Source of the DNA: Strigamia acuminata
Lineage: Eukaryota; Arthropoda; Chilopoda; Geophilomorpha; Linotaeniidae
Length of the DNA stretch: 64,000 nt
Assembly: GCA_949358305.1 (NCBI GenBank)
Contig: OX442314.1
Location: forward strand, 34,405,608-34,469,607
Direction: 5' to 3'
In this document: positions 34,956-45,530 of the stretch, one piece after another
How positions within the stretch are numbered: position 1 is the first letter of the stretch
Layout of the letters: every line of letters begins with the position of its first letter
Notes under the pieces: generated by a model
What the model saw: only the letters and a program-made list of their open reading frames with translations
Databases searched by the model: none
What the model was told of the DNA's origin: nothing
Made by a program: the position numbers and the translations under genes

Positions 34956-36047
34956 TCAATATATCACGTCGTGTACAGGATTTGCTACAGAAACGTTTGC
35001 GCACTTCCCCAACTGGTAATTCGACTGCGTAAGTCCAGAAACAATTCTCTCCAGATCCGCTGGCTTCGGATCCGTCCAGAAATAATCCTGATCAAGTGCA
35101 CGACCGGAATCAATGCGCCATTTTGGATTAATCACCAACAACTTATCAACCAGATCCAACGCAAGTGGATCCCGCACCCACGGCCTCAAACCTTCCTTCA
35201 CCTGCCGCAACAACCGTTTTGGCAACTCCAGTTGCTTATACATAACCAAATTCTGCACTTCCGGCCAAACCGCCGGACAAATCGACCCGCAAAGTTCCCC
35301 AATCAACTTCAACTGTGTTTGCTCTTTGTCGCCTCGAAATACCGGTCTGCGCGTCCACATTTCCACCACAATACACCCAAAACTCCACATGTCGACCGCC
35401 TCATTGTAATACCGATCGCCCAGCAACACTTCCGGAGGTCTGTACCACAAAGTCACGACCCCTGGTGAGTATTTACGTCGGCTCTGCGTGTATAAAGCGC
35501 GCGACAGCCCGAAATCGGCTAATTTCAACACGCCATTCTTTGTTACGAGAATATTCGACGGTTTTAGATCACGGTGGATGATGTTGTTGAGGTGTAAGTA
35601 GCGTACTTGTAATCCGCCCAGTAGTTGTTTGATTGCCATTTTAATGGCTGCGGGTGTGAATATTAGTTGTTTGTTCTTGATTAGCCCGGCAAGATCGTGT
35701 TCGCAGAACTCGAAAACCATGTAGAAATAGATCGTGTCTCGCTTTGTTTCGCTTTTCTCGTTTTCGTGACAAACTTCGATCAAGTGGACGACGTTTTCGT
35801 GCTTGATCGCCTGCAGAATCTTCACTTCTCTGAGCGCCGTGATGGGGAATCCGTCGTCGGCCGGCCCGATTAATATCTTTTTCAGCGCGACCAAGTTGTT
35901 TGTGGTTTTGTGCGCGGCTTTGAACACTACGCCGAAGGTCCCTTGGCCGATTTTACATATTTTGCGATAGTCGGTGACGTTGGGGCAAAATGGGTAGCGG
36001 TGTTCGCAGTCCTTGGTTGGTTTTGGTGCGCTTTGCAATCGCGACAT
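34956..36047 (-). CDS. Cdk9-like: CDK9-like cyclin-dependent kinase, intronless
   Basis: This is a 363-residue serine/threonine kinase in one exon. All catalytic elements are present: glycine loop GQGTFGVVF, ATP lysine in VALKKI, the PITALRE helix (CDK9 version of PSTAIRE), hinge FEFCEHDLAG, HRDLKPSN, DFG, PPE and MWSFGCIVVEMWTR. The closing YALDL-like, DKLLVINPKWRIDS and DYFWTDPKP parts also follow CDK9. CDK9 with cyclin T forms P-TEFb, which phosphorylates RNA polymerase II in the nucleus. Unusual points: the activating-loop Thr (YTNR in known CDK9) is Ser (YSPG), and two residues are added before the catalytic loop (GLQVRYLH). Metazoan CDK9 genes usually have introns, so this may be a retrocopy, though the frame is intact and apparently functional. 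A Met start with the N-terminal DCEHRYPFCPNV-type region fits the family length. Confidence 0.9.
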   Translation of the reverse strand: MSRLQSAPKPTKDCEHRYPFCPNVTDYRKICKIGQGTFGVVFKAAHKTTNNLVALKKILIGPADDGFPITALREVKILQAIKHENVVHLIEVCHENEKSETKRDTIYFYMVFEFCEHDLAGLIKNKQLIFTPAAIKMAIKQLLGGLQVRYLHLNNIIHRDLKPSNILVTKNGVLKLADFGLSRALYTQSRRKYSPGVVTLWYRPPEVLLGDRYYNEAVDMWSFGCIVVEMWTRRPVFRGDKEQTQLKLIGELCGSICPAVWPEVQNLVMYKQLELPKRLLRQVKEGLRPWVRDPLALDLVDKLLVINPKWRIDSGRALDQDYFWTDPKPADLERIVSGLTQSNYQLGKCANVSVANPVHDVIY

Positions 36048-36195
36048 TGTTTAAACGTTTATTTTATTCGGCAGTGGGCACACGTTGCTTCGAGATATTG
36101 CAAGATGACTTTATTGTATACAAACAGGGAGATTTATAGAAGCAAGTAACGTTCTATAGTCGTTCATACGGTTTGAATGGACGTTGACCACGTCA

Positions 36196-36265
36196 GCCAT
36201 GGGGATAACCTCTGTGTTTGTGACGATTGACGGGTCGGTTGCTTGTGTGGCGTGCCTTTATGACT
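36196..36265. repeat. Fragment of block H repeat outside the main mosaic
   Basis: catggggataacctctgtg, followed by gacgggtcggttgc and gtgtggcgtgcc, matches 1956-2012 and 14228-14282. It shows that the repeat family extends beyond the 1-34 kb mosaic. Confidence 0.55.
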
Positions 36266-37850
36266 GGGATTCCAATTTCCAACCCCTAGACAACCATTAA
36301 AGGCCACAAACCCAATAATATGGAGTCTTAGTTTGTTATTTAGGCGAGAATGCGTTCTACATTGGGCTAATTAGTTCCTAAATTGTCCTAATGCAGTAGC
36401 CCCCATCACAATGTTCTCGCAAAACCAATAAGTTTGAAAATAAGAGGAACATACAACGTTGTGAAGCTTAAACGGTTCCTCCCCAATGGCCCATTCTAGA
36501 TGAGGATGATGATGAAGTCTCTGAGGACCAACCGGTGAACACTGGTTCCATAACCATGTTGCCATGTTGCCAATACCAGTGCAACCAGCAAAAAATACAA
36601 AACAAAAAGCATGGTTTTGCCTCTGCTTAATGTGGATTCGCAACAATCCACGACAGTTCGGCCAAAACCACGCCAGGGTTCCACGCGACCGCCTAGAAAT
36701 CGAAAAGTACCAGCTTTTTGGACTTTGGCATTGCATAGAGAACCGTTTCAATTTTGACACTAACAGTTTCCCATACTATTTCATTTAGGGAGATATTAAA
36801 AGGACAAGTGTGACAATTTCAAATCAAAAGATGATTTGTTTTCGTTTTAGAAAAAGAAGAGTAGAATCGATTTTCCATTAGTCACTTCAATGTGAGGATC
36901 AGAGTGGTCAAGGTTGACCAATTTAGCATGAGCTGATGAATTGTCCAAGGTTCAACTAGAGCAAACAATCATTGTGTGGCAGTCATAAATGCCCCAATAG
37001 TACCCAAACGTGAAGGAACTTTTAAAGAAAGTTCAATTAGCGACCACTTCCGTTCAATTAGCGACCACTTCCGGTCAGTTGGCGCTTGTCCCCAGGGAGA
37101 CGCGACCGCCAATTGGTCCAATCATTGATTGGACAAGGAAGATAGACCGGAGATCACCTTGGACAGATAGATCCAAGGTTACTTGGTTAGGTTAGCGGTC
37201 ACGTCGACCTTGCATTCGTTCGGCCATTTTTCTTCAACATACAATTAGGGGTTGTTTATTTATTCATTGATTTCTGCTTTCAAGTGTTTAAAATTTATTG
37301 CAACGTTTGGTTTTAATATTTTCTTTTAAAAAAAGATATCAAAATTTTTTATATCCTAACCTAACTTAACCTAACCATACTTGAATAACAAGCGTGGCCT
37401 GCGTAAAGCCTAAAGATCCCAATGATTCTATTTCTTCCATTTCAAACCACTAAGAATTTTAATTCAAGTTTGTAATTCCTTAAAGAATTATGATGAATGT
37501 TATTCAAAGTTTGGATTTGAATTTGATTCAATTAAACAGCTTGGACAAATAGACACTAACATAATTTGATCAGTTTCTTTTTAAACTTGCACACTTGGAT
37601 CAGTGTTACTACACTTTATATTGTCCAATGTAAACACATTGTTATGCTTTTGAATGCCCATTCACAAGTCAGTGTAATACAAAGAATTAGGTAAAAGTAT
37701 GATTTCTTGAAATCTTTATAACTTAAACAAATTTATTATCTTCTTCACTTAAAAGTAATAAAAAACAAACAACCATATTTCATTTTTTTTTATTATTTAT
37801 AAAAAATATTTGTTTTTAATCCTCTTTAATTTGCAATCGGTGAAACAAAA
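36266..37850. other. Intergenic, no gene recognised
   Basis: It contains a 21-bp direct duplication (gttcaattagcgaccacttcc, about 37032-37074) with a partial third copy, and two CCTAA/TTAGG-like tracts in inverse orientation at 37186-37196 and 37355-37373. The frame at 36371-36760 (-) has no domain. Confidence 0.4.
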
Positions 37851-37855
37851 GTAAA

Positions 37856-39900
37856 TTACAAACTCGCGGCTTTGTCTTTTGGTTTCGCCGCTTTATATCG
37901 CTCCTGAAACAAACAAATAAACAATTTCACGTATTAATATATCATTTCCTTGAAACCCAATTAATATATGTAATATTTTTAAAAAAAAATTACTGCTGCA
38001 AACGATTCTTCCGTTGCCCAATCGAGGATCTTTGCATCTTTGACTCGATCAAATATTAAAAATCCAGCATCTTTCTCCAAATCACGTCTCGACACGAGAA
38101 ACTTCCTCAAGTCAAAGCAATCGTGAACCTTGTTTTCAAATCTGTAGCACTCCAGATGAAACGTTTCGTCCGCATTTTGATAAAGAATCACTTTAAAAAA
38201 ATGGGTCGGAATTGCAATTAACTTCTTCTCTAGAACTTCGTAATGCACCGTCCGTTTACCACACTTTTCTCTACCCACAAAATAAAACACCAAAAAATAA
38301 AAATTATAAAAAAATGTCCCTTTTCACCAAATTATGGTTTACATTTCTATATACAAAAATGTTCAATTATCGTTGGGTTCTTGCATTTAATTAGTTTGTA
38401 TTTACATTTCGTCTCTTATTGCAGGCACCAAACAAAATGACAATATCTGTCAATTCATCATACTTGTAAGGAGCCATTTTCTATATCATACATTTATTCC
38501 TTCTGATTATGCAAATTACAATGCAGTCATGAATTGTTATTAATTTAACTGATATTTTAAATGATATTTAACCAATAAAATTATGAAAAAGTCAAAAAAT
38601 ACAAAAATGAAAACCAAGATCAAAACTTTTTCACGATTTTCTTTTTTCGTAATTTTATCTGTTATTGTGTCGGAGTAAATTTGATGAGCAGTTTTCTACT
38701 AAATTGAAGGTGCTCTTTCTTTTTTCAATTGAGAATTTTGCTCTACCAGTCTTAGTTTAAAAGTTAGAGTTGGAATAACCTTGAAAAACAGGTCAGAGGG
38801 CAAATTTTTTCACATTTTTGAAATGCCCTCACTTAGTTTACTAGTACTACATTGGTTTCATTCATCTCACTCAAATGGTCTTTTCGTTATATGACTGGCT
38901 TCGTTCATTTGGGACACCCTGTATATAAAGCAAATAAATCCTGTACGTAAACCATAATTTGAGACAAAAATAAAACCAGAAATGTAAACCATAACTTGGG
39001 ACAGACGGAGTAATAATTTACCCGGACAAATACAAAGCTCCGGACAAGATGAAGATACTTTTATACTTTCCTGATAAATAGACGATGTAACTACGAAATT
39101 CGTCCCACAAAGTATGAACAGTGTGATCATTATTCACAATTCTCTATTAAAATATTTAAAAAAAAAAAATTTAAAAAAATTAAAAAACTAAAATTTCAAT
39201 TCCTCACTTGCGCCACCACATTAGTGTAGACACAAGGATCTCCGATACTTTCCGGATGAATATCAAACTCAGCCAAATGCTGCAACTTAATCATGTCAAA
39301 AGCATGCTGATAATTCCTCAACCCCGTCCTAAAATCACCAGGAACCAAACTGTCCTCTCTGTTATAACGCCGAGGAGCCGGCAAAACGGATAGTTTCTCA
39401 CACCCTTGCGTTATTTCCTCCAACGTCCAGCAGGGTGCGCGCGTGCTATTATCGTAGCACACCAGAAAATCGTCGTACTCCAGCAGAAATCTTTTTGCAC
39501 ATTTCGGATGCGGAAAATTTTTCATTGGATTAAAATACTCTTTGTGCTTTACAGAAAGGTCGTCCTCGCAGGGGAAAGCGGCGGCGACGGCGGTGGCAAC
39601 AACTGCAGGGGCGGCAACAACTGCAGGGGCCGGAGTTGCTGCGAGAGTGATCTCCGACCGTGTCTGTAGATATTCCAGCAAGCCAGGAGGCAGCCAAACG
39701 TGGTGTAGTCCTTCTGGATGTGATGAGTGAGGTGGTAAACGTTTGGGAGGTTGTTGCGAGCATTCGTCGGGGCCGGTTTCGTCACAAGGCGATGTAGGTT
39801 GTGCGTGTACTTGCAACAAATTGATGTGCCGCCGTTTGTTTGCAAAGGTTGCGTAGAGAAATCCACCGAAACCGATGGCAATTGTTGCCAAGTATCTCAT
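37856..39900 (-). pseudogene. EndoG/EXOG-like nuclease gene, middle exon missing
   Basis: Exon 1 (39900-39208) starts MRYLATIAIGFGGFLYATF, an N-terminal membrane or mitochondrial-type segment. A Pro/Ala-rich linker follows, then FLVCYDNSTRAPCWTLEEIT, EDSLVPGDFRTG and YTNVVAQ, typical of the DNA/RNA non-specific endonuclease fold. It ends at caa|gtgagg. Exon 2 (38270-37994) encodes YEVLEKKLIAIPTHFFKVIL and the C-terminal part of the fold. Exon 3 (37903-37856) encodes ERYKAAKPKDKAASL and a stop after a clean gtttgtttcag. Exon 1 ends in phase 0 but exon 2 needs phase 2. The segment carrying the metal-binding Asn and the TGPLY strand is absent, so an exon is missing or deleted. The catalytic DRGH motif is also not intact: the corresponding text is FDMIKLQHLA. 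Such enzymes degrade mitochondrial or apoptotic DNA; this one is probably inactive. Confidence 0.65.
38395..38477 (-). mobile_element. Transposon N-terminal remnant in the nuclease-gene gap
   Basis: On the - strand a short frame reads MAPYKYDELTDIVILFGACN. This recalls the N-terminal helix-turn-helix (DUF4817-type) text that starts many insect transposon ORFs. It ends after about 28 codons. Near 38925 the sequence atacagggtgtcccaaatg (- strand) is another transposon-like terminus. These lie where the missing nuclease exon would be expected. Confidence 0.35.
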
Positions 39901-40370
39901 CTCGTCTGCGGTGTTGTTGTGGGATGAAACGTTGCGTGTAAACTTGAAATTTTGGTTGAGATTGGAAATAGGGTTGAATTTGCGTCAATTTTGTAATGAT
40001 GGCGCTTGAATGTGTTGACACAGGAGGGCGTGCTGTCATTTGTTTTCATATTACTCTCACCAGATGACACTTTAATATTTATAATAACACTATAAAACTA
40101 TAATCGCCGATAGTTCTAATTTATAGGGTTAGCGATGGTATTTAAGTATTTAAAATACTTCATCTGTGAAGTTTTGCACAAATAAAATGGAGAAGAAATT
40201 TGCAAAATTTAATTTATTTTCATTTCTACTGCATTTGGATTTTGGTGCATAAGAAATTGTAAACTTTTCACATCAGATGGACAAAACATGACGTAATAAC
40301 TCCGTCAACAAACACCATTATTTCCTCACTGTGGGCAGGGGGACACTAAATTGTCACGAAATTATCACTG

Positions 40371-40380
40371 CTATAAATAG
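40371..40380 (+). promoter_or_regulatory. TATA box of the first galaxin-like gene
   Basis: ctataaatag lies 190 bp before the chosen start codon in otherwise non-coding DNA. A start site about 30 bp downstream (near 40400-40405) would fit. No equivalent is seen upstream of the second gene. Confidence 0.45.
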
Positions 40381-40560
40381 CGACGCGAATTAAGAAATCG
40401 TCCTCGCAGAATAGTACGCACGTGATGAATTTGGCGTCAAAATACCGGGAGGACTGTAAATATTTCCATTCATTTCAGATTACGAAAAATGTTTTTCACG
40501 CAACCCCAATTTCTCCCCGTTTTTTAAACACTACTCGTATAATGAGTTGGCCAGCCCAAG

Positions 40561-43500
40561 ATGTTTTGCAGAAAGAATGTGGCCATCCTATCCTCAAAAT
40601 GTACACTCGTGGTATTCACTTTGCAAGTGTTCTTCTTAAGTTTTGGTTATGTCAGCTTGGATCCGTTTTATTACAACAAACACAACAGTAAGGGATATTC
40701 ATTGAGTGAGTATAGTTTCTTCGATTTCTTCGATTTGTAATTAATTGTCCGTTTTAATCGATAGACGAAAGCTACGTAGCGGCTTACAATCCTGCGTCGC
40801 AAGTGTGTTGCTCCGGCAGCGTGTTTCCAAAATACCCAAATTCCTACAAGACATGTTGCGCATCGTCCGAGATTGATATAACGAAGCAGGTGTGCTGTGA
40901 CGGCAAGACGTATTATTTGAAAATCGGCTACCACTGCTGCGGGGGCGAATACATTTCGGTGCACGAGGCCAAATGTTGCAATTCGAGCGTGACGGGAGAT
41001 GCGAGCCCGTTGCTATTTCCCCCTCGCGTCGGCACCGATGCCAAAGCGATCCGGAGCATGGAATGTTGCGGTTCCAAACTAATCGACACGAGGACGCACA
41101 TCTGCTGTTCCCAAATTAAGTTCGATGAAGCTTATTATAAGCAGTTGAGGAAAGAACAACGTAGAATCTCGAATGACAATTTTCGATACGAACACTTCCA
41201 TTTGTTCGTGCGCAGACTGCAGTTTAACATCTTCGAAAAGAAGTTCAAACAGGCAGGATGTTGTAAGGGTAAATACGCAAAATAGGGTGCTATAATAATA
41301 GAGAGTTTGCGGGATGCATTTTTCCCTTATTTTGTGCCACGTTACACTATTTTAGTGCCATATCGTAAGGGAAAAATCTTTAGTGTATCGTTTTCAACAC
41401 TAAATTAAAATGTAGCGCAGCCAATCAGAATTGAGAACACTATATGGTTAGCTCCGCCCATTGCAAATGGCGATTATTTTGTTGTCCCGATCAAACACAT
41501 CAGTCATAGGTATGTAGATTGAATGATAAGTGAGGCCCAAAATTTAATTTTAGGCACAAAACCATACTTTATAGGCATAATAATGGAATTTTATGCAGAA
41601 ATTTGCACATTTACGTCCCCAAATTGAATTTTTAGGCTCAAAACTACTAACTGTCAGTAGTTGGCTGAAATAGTGTAGTGATAAGGGAAAAGTGCAGCCC
41701 GCAAAAACTTAATTTATCATTTTTCCCTTACACTATTTTTATACCGCAAACTCTCTAATAGCGCTGGTTAGATAGCAAACCTTGAGAGTTCGGGCTGCGA
41801 ATAGGCCTTGTGCGTTGCAACGCACCATTGATTCACACTTCAAAGCTCTCAATTGAGACAAGAGCTGTGTCCTAGTTGAAGACGAAAGTTATTCTGATTA
41901 ATTTGAGGAATTTGTCTCGGGCCAAGTTTATTTTCCAAGGGCAATTGGTCTAAAACAGGTGGTCAGAGGGAGATATTCAAATGAGCCGAGTGCGAATGCA
42001 TTAATTTAGTGGCAGAATTCTCATGAAAGTCTGGTGAAATGTTCAAAAGCCAGGCAAAATTATAGATAAATGGGGTCAATGGGGAAAACGAACAAAGGAA
42101 AATGATAGAATTGAAAATCAAAGAAAATAAAATGAATTGATTGAAATTAAAACAAGTTTCAATTAAATTTGGGCAAAATAGGGATAATGGCGTCAAATGC
42201 AGAGCCGTCTTCATACTTTTCAGCGCCCTGGGCTTAAAAAATTCAGGCGCCCCTTGTCCCATGTCTTAATTTAAAAAAAATTATTTTTACATTTATAATT
42301 TTACAGGCCCGTTCCTAGGGTTTACTTGTACTTGTAGTGCACTCGTGTTTTTTGGGCATGCTGGTGCCCCACTCTCACCCCCCTCCAAAAATAAATTTGA
42401 ATCAAAAAATGCATTTTGAGGGGTGGCGCCCCCCTGACCTGTGGCGTCCGTGTGTTTCACACACTATCAAGAATGTGTAGGAAAGGGCCTACAAGTTCAG
42501 CTTATGTTTGAACACTCATGAAGACTCTTTGTAGGAGGCGCCTGGCACTTCTCTGCCTGGCATACTTCTCTGCCTGGCATACTTCTCTGCCCGGCTCCTC
42601 TGGGCTGCAGCCCAGTTAGCCCAATGGTACAGATGGCCCTGGTCAAATGCGCACAAAAATTTTGAATTTTTTCTACTGTCAGGACCGTGACAAATTAAAT
42701 TAATAGACAAATAAATTTATTTTTTATTTTTTATTTTCATTTTTATTTTTTCTAAGGAAAAATCTATGATAAAAAGAGAAAGACTTGTCCATCCGAGATC
42801 GATCACCAAAGAGACGTGAACGAGCTAAGATATAGAAACCGCATGATTAGTCAACGAGTACGGCGATATCACTTCCCTCCGTTTGACTTTTGCGATAAAG
42901 AAATCTACGACGTGAGGACGCACGTTTGCTGCACTTTGGTCGAAAAACACACGAGCCACCGCGACGCTGAAACGCGCGTGAGCAAACTTGTGGAGGCGAA
43001 GACGCATCGCACGGTTTGTTGCGGACTGGAACCGTACGACTGGGACAAACAAATCTGTTGCGGCAACAAGAGAATCCACCCGCAGAAAGCGCAACAAACC
43101 CTGCAGTGCTGCGGACTCTCGGTCTTCGACACCACCACGCAAATCTGCTGCCAATCGAGCGACGCGGTCGAAGATATCGACAAGTTGCTGGAAGACACCG
43201 ACAGTTGTTGCGGCAAATTCAAACTGCCGTTCGATTCCGAGACGCAAATGTGCTGCGGACACAAGGTGTTTGAAATTCCAAAAGCGAACGCGAGCGACGG
43301 CAATAGATATCTCAATAGATATCACCATCGCTTGACCGCGAGGTTCCACTGTTGCTGGGACGAAAAGAGCGGCCGAAAACCGAGCATTTACGACACGCGC
43401 ACGGAAACGTGCTGCGGCGGAGCGAAACACGCGAAATCAGTCAGTTGTTGCGGTTCGGAAACGATGGATTCGAACGAGGAAATGTGTTGCAACGGCAAGA

Positions 43501-44192
43501 AGGTGAAAAAGGAGCCGCAGCACGAATGCTGCGGGAACAGAACGTTCAACTCGCAGCTCGAGTTGTGCTGCGGCCACGAGCTCGGCTTGGTTTTGTCCAG
43601 GAAGTCCAGGGGAGACCTTTGTTGCGGCAATATCACGTACGATCGTCGGGAACAACTGTGTTGTCAAAGCGATTTCTCCCTGCCGGGATCTCCAAGCAGC
43701 GAGAGAGTAAGCGCCGTTGTGTTCAAGTCGACGGACAGCCTGCGTTGTTGTAATTTGACGGCGATCGACTCGCACACTCACGATTGTTGCGGCGGAAAAG
43801 CGTTCGACACGTCGAAGCAACTGTGCTGCGAGTACTTTGACGAGCGGGCCTTGTCCTTCAGCTTGATGGTGATCGATAAGAGCGCCAACGGTTCGCGTTG
43901 TTGCGGGAGGGACGCGTACGATCCGGACACGCAACATTGCTGCAGTGGTCGCGTTATGAAGTCCGCAAATCGGTCGCTGCACTGCTGCGGATCGCAGCTG
44001 CACGATCCGGCTAAACAAGTTTGCTGCGAGGATCGTGTTTTTCACGTGGGTCGGCTTACGAATGGCACGTGTTGCGGGAATAAGTTTGTCGCTTCTCAGA
44101 AGCATGTTTGTTGCAGCGGGGTTCTTAAGAAGATTGTGGATCCAAACGCGGAAAATCAATGTTGTTACAGTGATGACGTAATTGCAATGTAA
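40561..44192 (+). CDS. Galaxin-like secreted Cys-Cys repeat protein 1, three exons
   Basis: Exon 1 is 40561-40705, exon 2 40765-41268 and exon 3 42757-44192. Borders are a|gtgagt ... cgatag|ac and g|gtaaat ... ttctaag|ga. The phases agree (1,1) and give 694 residues. Residues 1-35 form a signal-peptide-like segment (LVVFTLQVFFLSFGYVS). The rest is a long tandem array of about 33 Cys-Cys pairs in units such as CCGLEPYDWDKQICCG and CCGLSVFDTTTQICC, the spacing seen in galaxins of coral skeleton matrix and related animal proteins. Galaxins are extracellular matrix or mineral-associated proteins; a matrix role is inferred here. Potential N-glycosylation sites (NSS, NRT, NLT, NGT) are frequent. 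AATAAA follows the stop at about 44204. The start is uncertain: a ttttgcag acceptor overlaps the first ATG, so a 5' leader exon may carry the real start. Confidence 0.85.
41301..41755. mobile_element. MITE in intron 2 of galaxin-like gene 1
   Basis: GAGAGTTTGCGG at 41301 is inverted at 41744-41755 and both ends are flanked by TAATA (41296-41300 and 41756-41760), a plausible target duplication. A second, internal inverted pair (ttttcccttatt... / ...taagggaaaa) lies next to the ends. It is 455 bp and non-coding. Confidence 0.7.
42530..42600. repeat. Short tandem repeat, about 3 copies of 22 bp
   Basis: The unit ggcatacttctctgcct(gg) repeats from 42545, with the final copy slightly changed (cccggctcc). 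Confidence 0.6.
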
Positions 44193-44261
44193 TGTTACTC
44201 GTGCAATAAATGACAAAGCAAACAAAACAAAAACATTTTATTTATTATTGGTATTACCATT

Positions 44262-44685
44262 TAAAATAATGTTTTGGTCCAAAAAAATAATTTTTTGGTC
44301 CAAAAAAATAATGGTTTGGTCCAAAAAATAATGGTTTGGTCCAAAAAATAATGTTTTGGTCCAAAAAATAATGGTTTGGTCCAAAAAATAATGTTTTGGT
44401 CCAAAAAAATAATGTTTTGGTCCAAAAAATAATGTTTTGGTCCAAAAAATAATGTTTTGGTCCAAAAAATAATGTTTTGGTCCAAAAAATAATGTTTTGA
44501 TCCAAAAAATAATGTTTTGGTCCAAAAAATAATGTTTTGGTCCAAAAAATAATGTTTTGGTCCAAAAAATAATGTTTTGGTCCAAAAAATAATGTTTTGG
44601 TCCAAAAAATAATGTTTTGGTCCAAAAAATAATGTTTTGGTCCAAAAAAATAATGTTTTGGTCCAAAAAAAAAATTTTTGGCGTG
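44262..44685. repeat. 20-bp minisatellite, about 20 copies
   Basis: The unit ttttggtccaaaaaataatg is repeated with 0-2 bp variation and a few substitutions (gg for tt, one gatcc). Because 20 is not a multiple of 3, the - strand is open in all frames. This explains three apparent ORFs of 114-174 codons, which are not genes. It starts about 70 bp after the stop of the galaxin-like gene. Confidence 0.95.
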
Positions 44686-44691
44686 TTTTTA

Positions 44692-45515
44692 CTTAAGTGG
44701 CACGATGCTTGTGTGGTAAGGTATATCACACGCGTTGCAGTTTTTTGAGGCAATTGCACCAATTTGCATCAAAATAATACTGCACATTCCTATGAAAGAC
44801 AATGCAAGTTGTAAGATTGCAAACTCAGCATTGTTTGAAGTACACTAATAGTTTCTCTCATTTGTCAGAGCCAATCGCTCCATTTGCAAAATACGAGCTC
44901 AAATTTATCAAGATGCTACTAAGTACGTCACACATCCACTAGATACATTTAATGCACACGATGCGATTCAGAGATTATTTTAATTTATTTAATATTTGCT
45001 TGAATTGCCTTCATTTTTTTGTTATCTGTGTTGGTAACATCGCACATTACAAGACATTACATGGCTGAGGCCCAAATAAGTGCATACCGTGCAAGGCTGC
45101 TTTAAATGAATTTTGTTTGCTTTTTTCTATGTGCAACTTCCTCGCCAATGAGTAGACAACTTTTTGTTGAGTGCTAGGGAATTAATTCACTGTTGGGACT
45201 GCAGGCTGATTACACACGGTAGGCAATTTTCTTCTTGTTTTTCTTAAGAAAATAATGGGAAATTACTTGTATTCTTTACTTCATTAGGAAAAATGATAAT
45301 TATTTATTGTTAACCAAAATCATATTATACAAGGTCAAGTTCTACGGGTTGTCATTTCTTATTTGTCGTAGAGATATCAAAAATACTTTTTTTTCCTACT
45401 ACTAGTATTTCTTGGATAAACTGCAGATCAAGACGATAAAATATCAAAAAATGATAATACGAGGCTTAAAAAATTTAATAGTTTGGTGAATTTAAAAATA
45501 AAACAATTGCAAAAA
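44692..45515. repeat. Galaxin downstream spacer, copy A
   Basis: It matches 50151-52440 as an interrupted duplicate. Landmarks are gcatcaaaataatactgcac, tagtttctctc, taagtacgtcacacatcc, gcataccgtgcaaggctg, agtagacaactttttgttg and aaaacaattgcaaaaaaa. This copy lacks the solo LTR and the hAT MITE and so is their empty-site reference. Confidence 0.8.
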
Positions 45516-45530
45516 AAACACACACTATTA

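Noticed and set aside
37186-37373. Interstitial telomere array
   Set aside because: Only two or three CCTAA/TTAGG-like units on each side. Short tracts like these are common in arthropod DNA.
39530-40039. Ala- and Pro-rich ORFs on both strands within the nuclease exon 1
   Set aside because: They are alternative frames of the GC-rich linker of the nuclease-like exon.
42825-44225. Long - strand and shifted-frame ORFs across the galaxin exon (up to 262 codons)
   Set aside because: They are shadows of the Cys-rich + strand frame; the true frame is set by splice phases and by the match to gene 2.
44262-44685. CRISPR array
   Set aside because: The repeats are head to tail without unique spacers, and the DNA is animal.
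44238-44762. Three overlapping - strand ORFs of 114-174 codons with FGPKHYF/WTKTLF repeats
   Set aside because: They are the 20-bp minisatellite read in three frames, with no independent coding signal.
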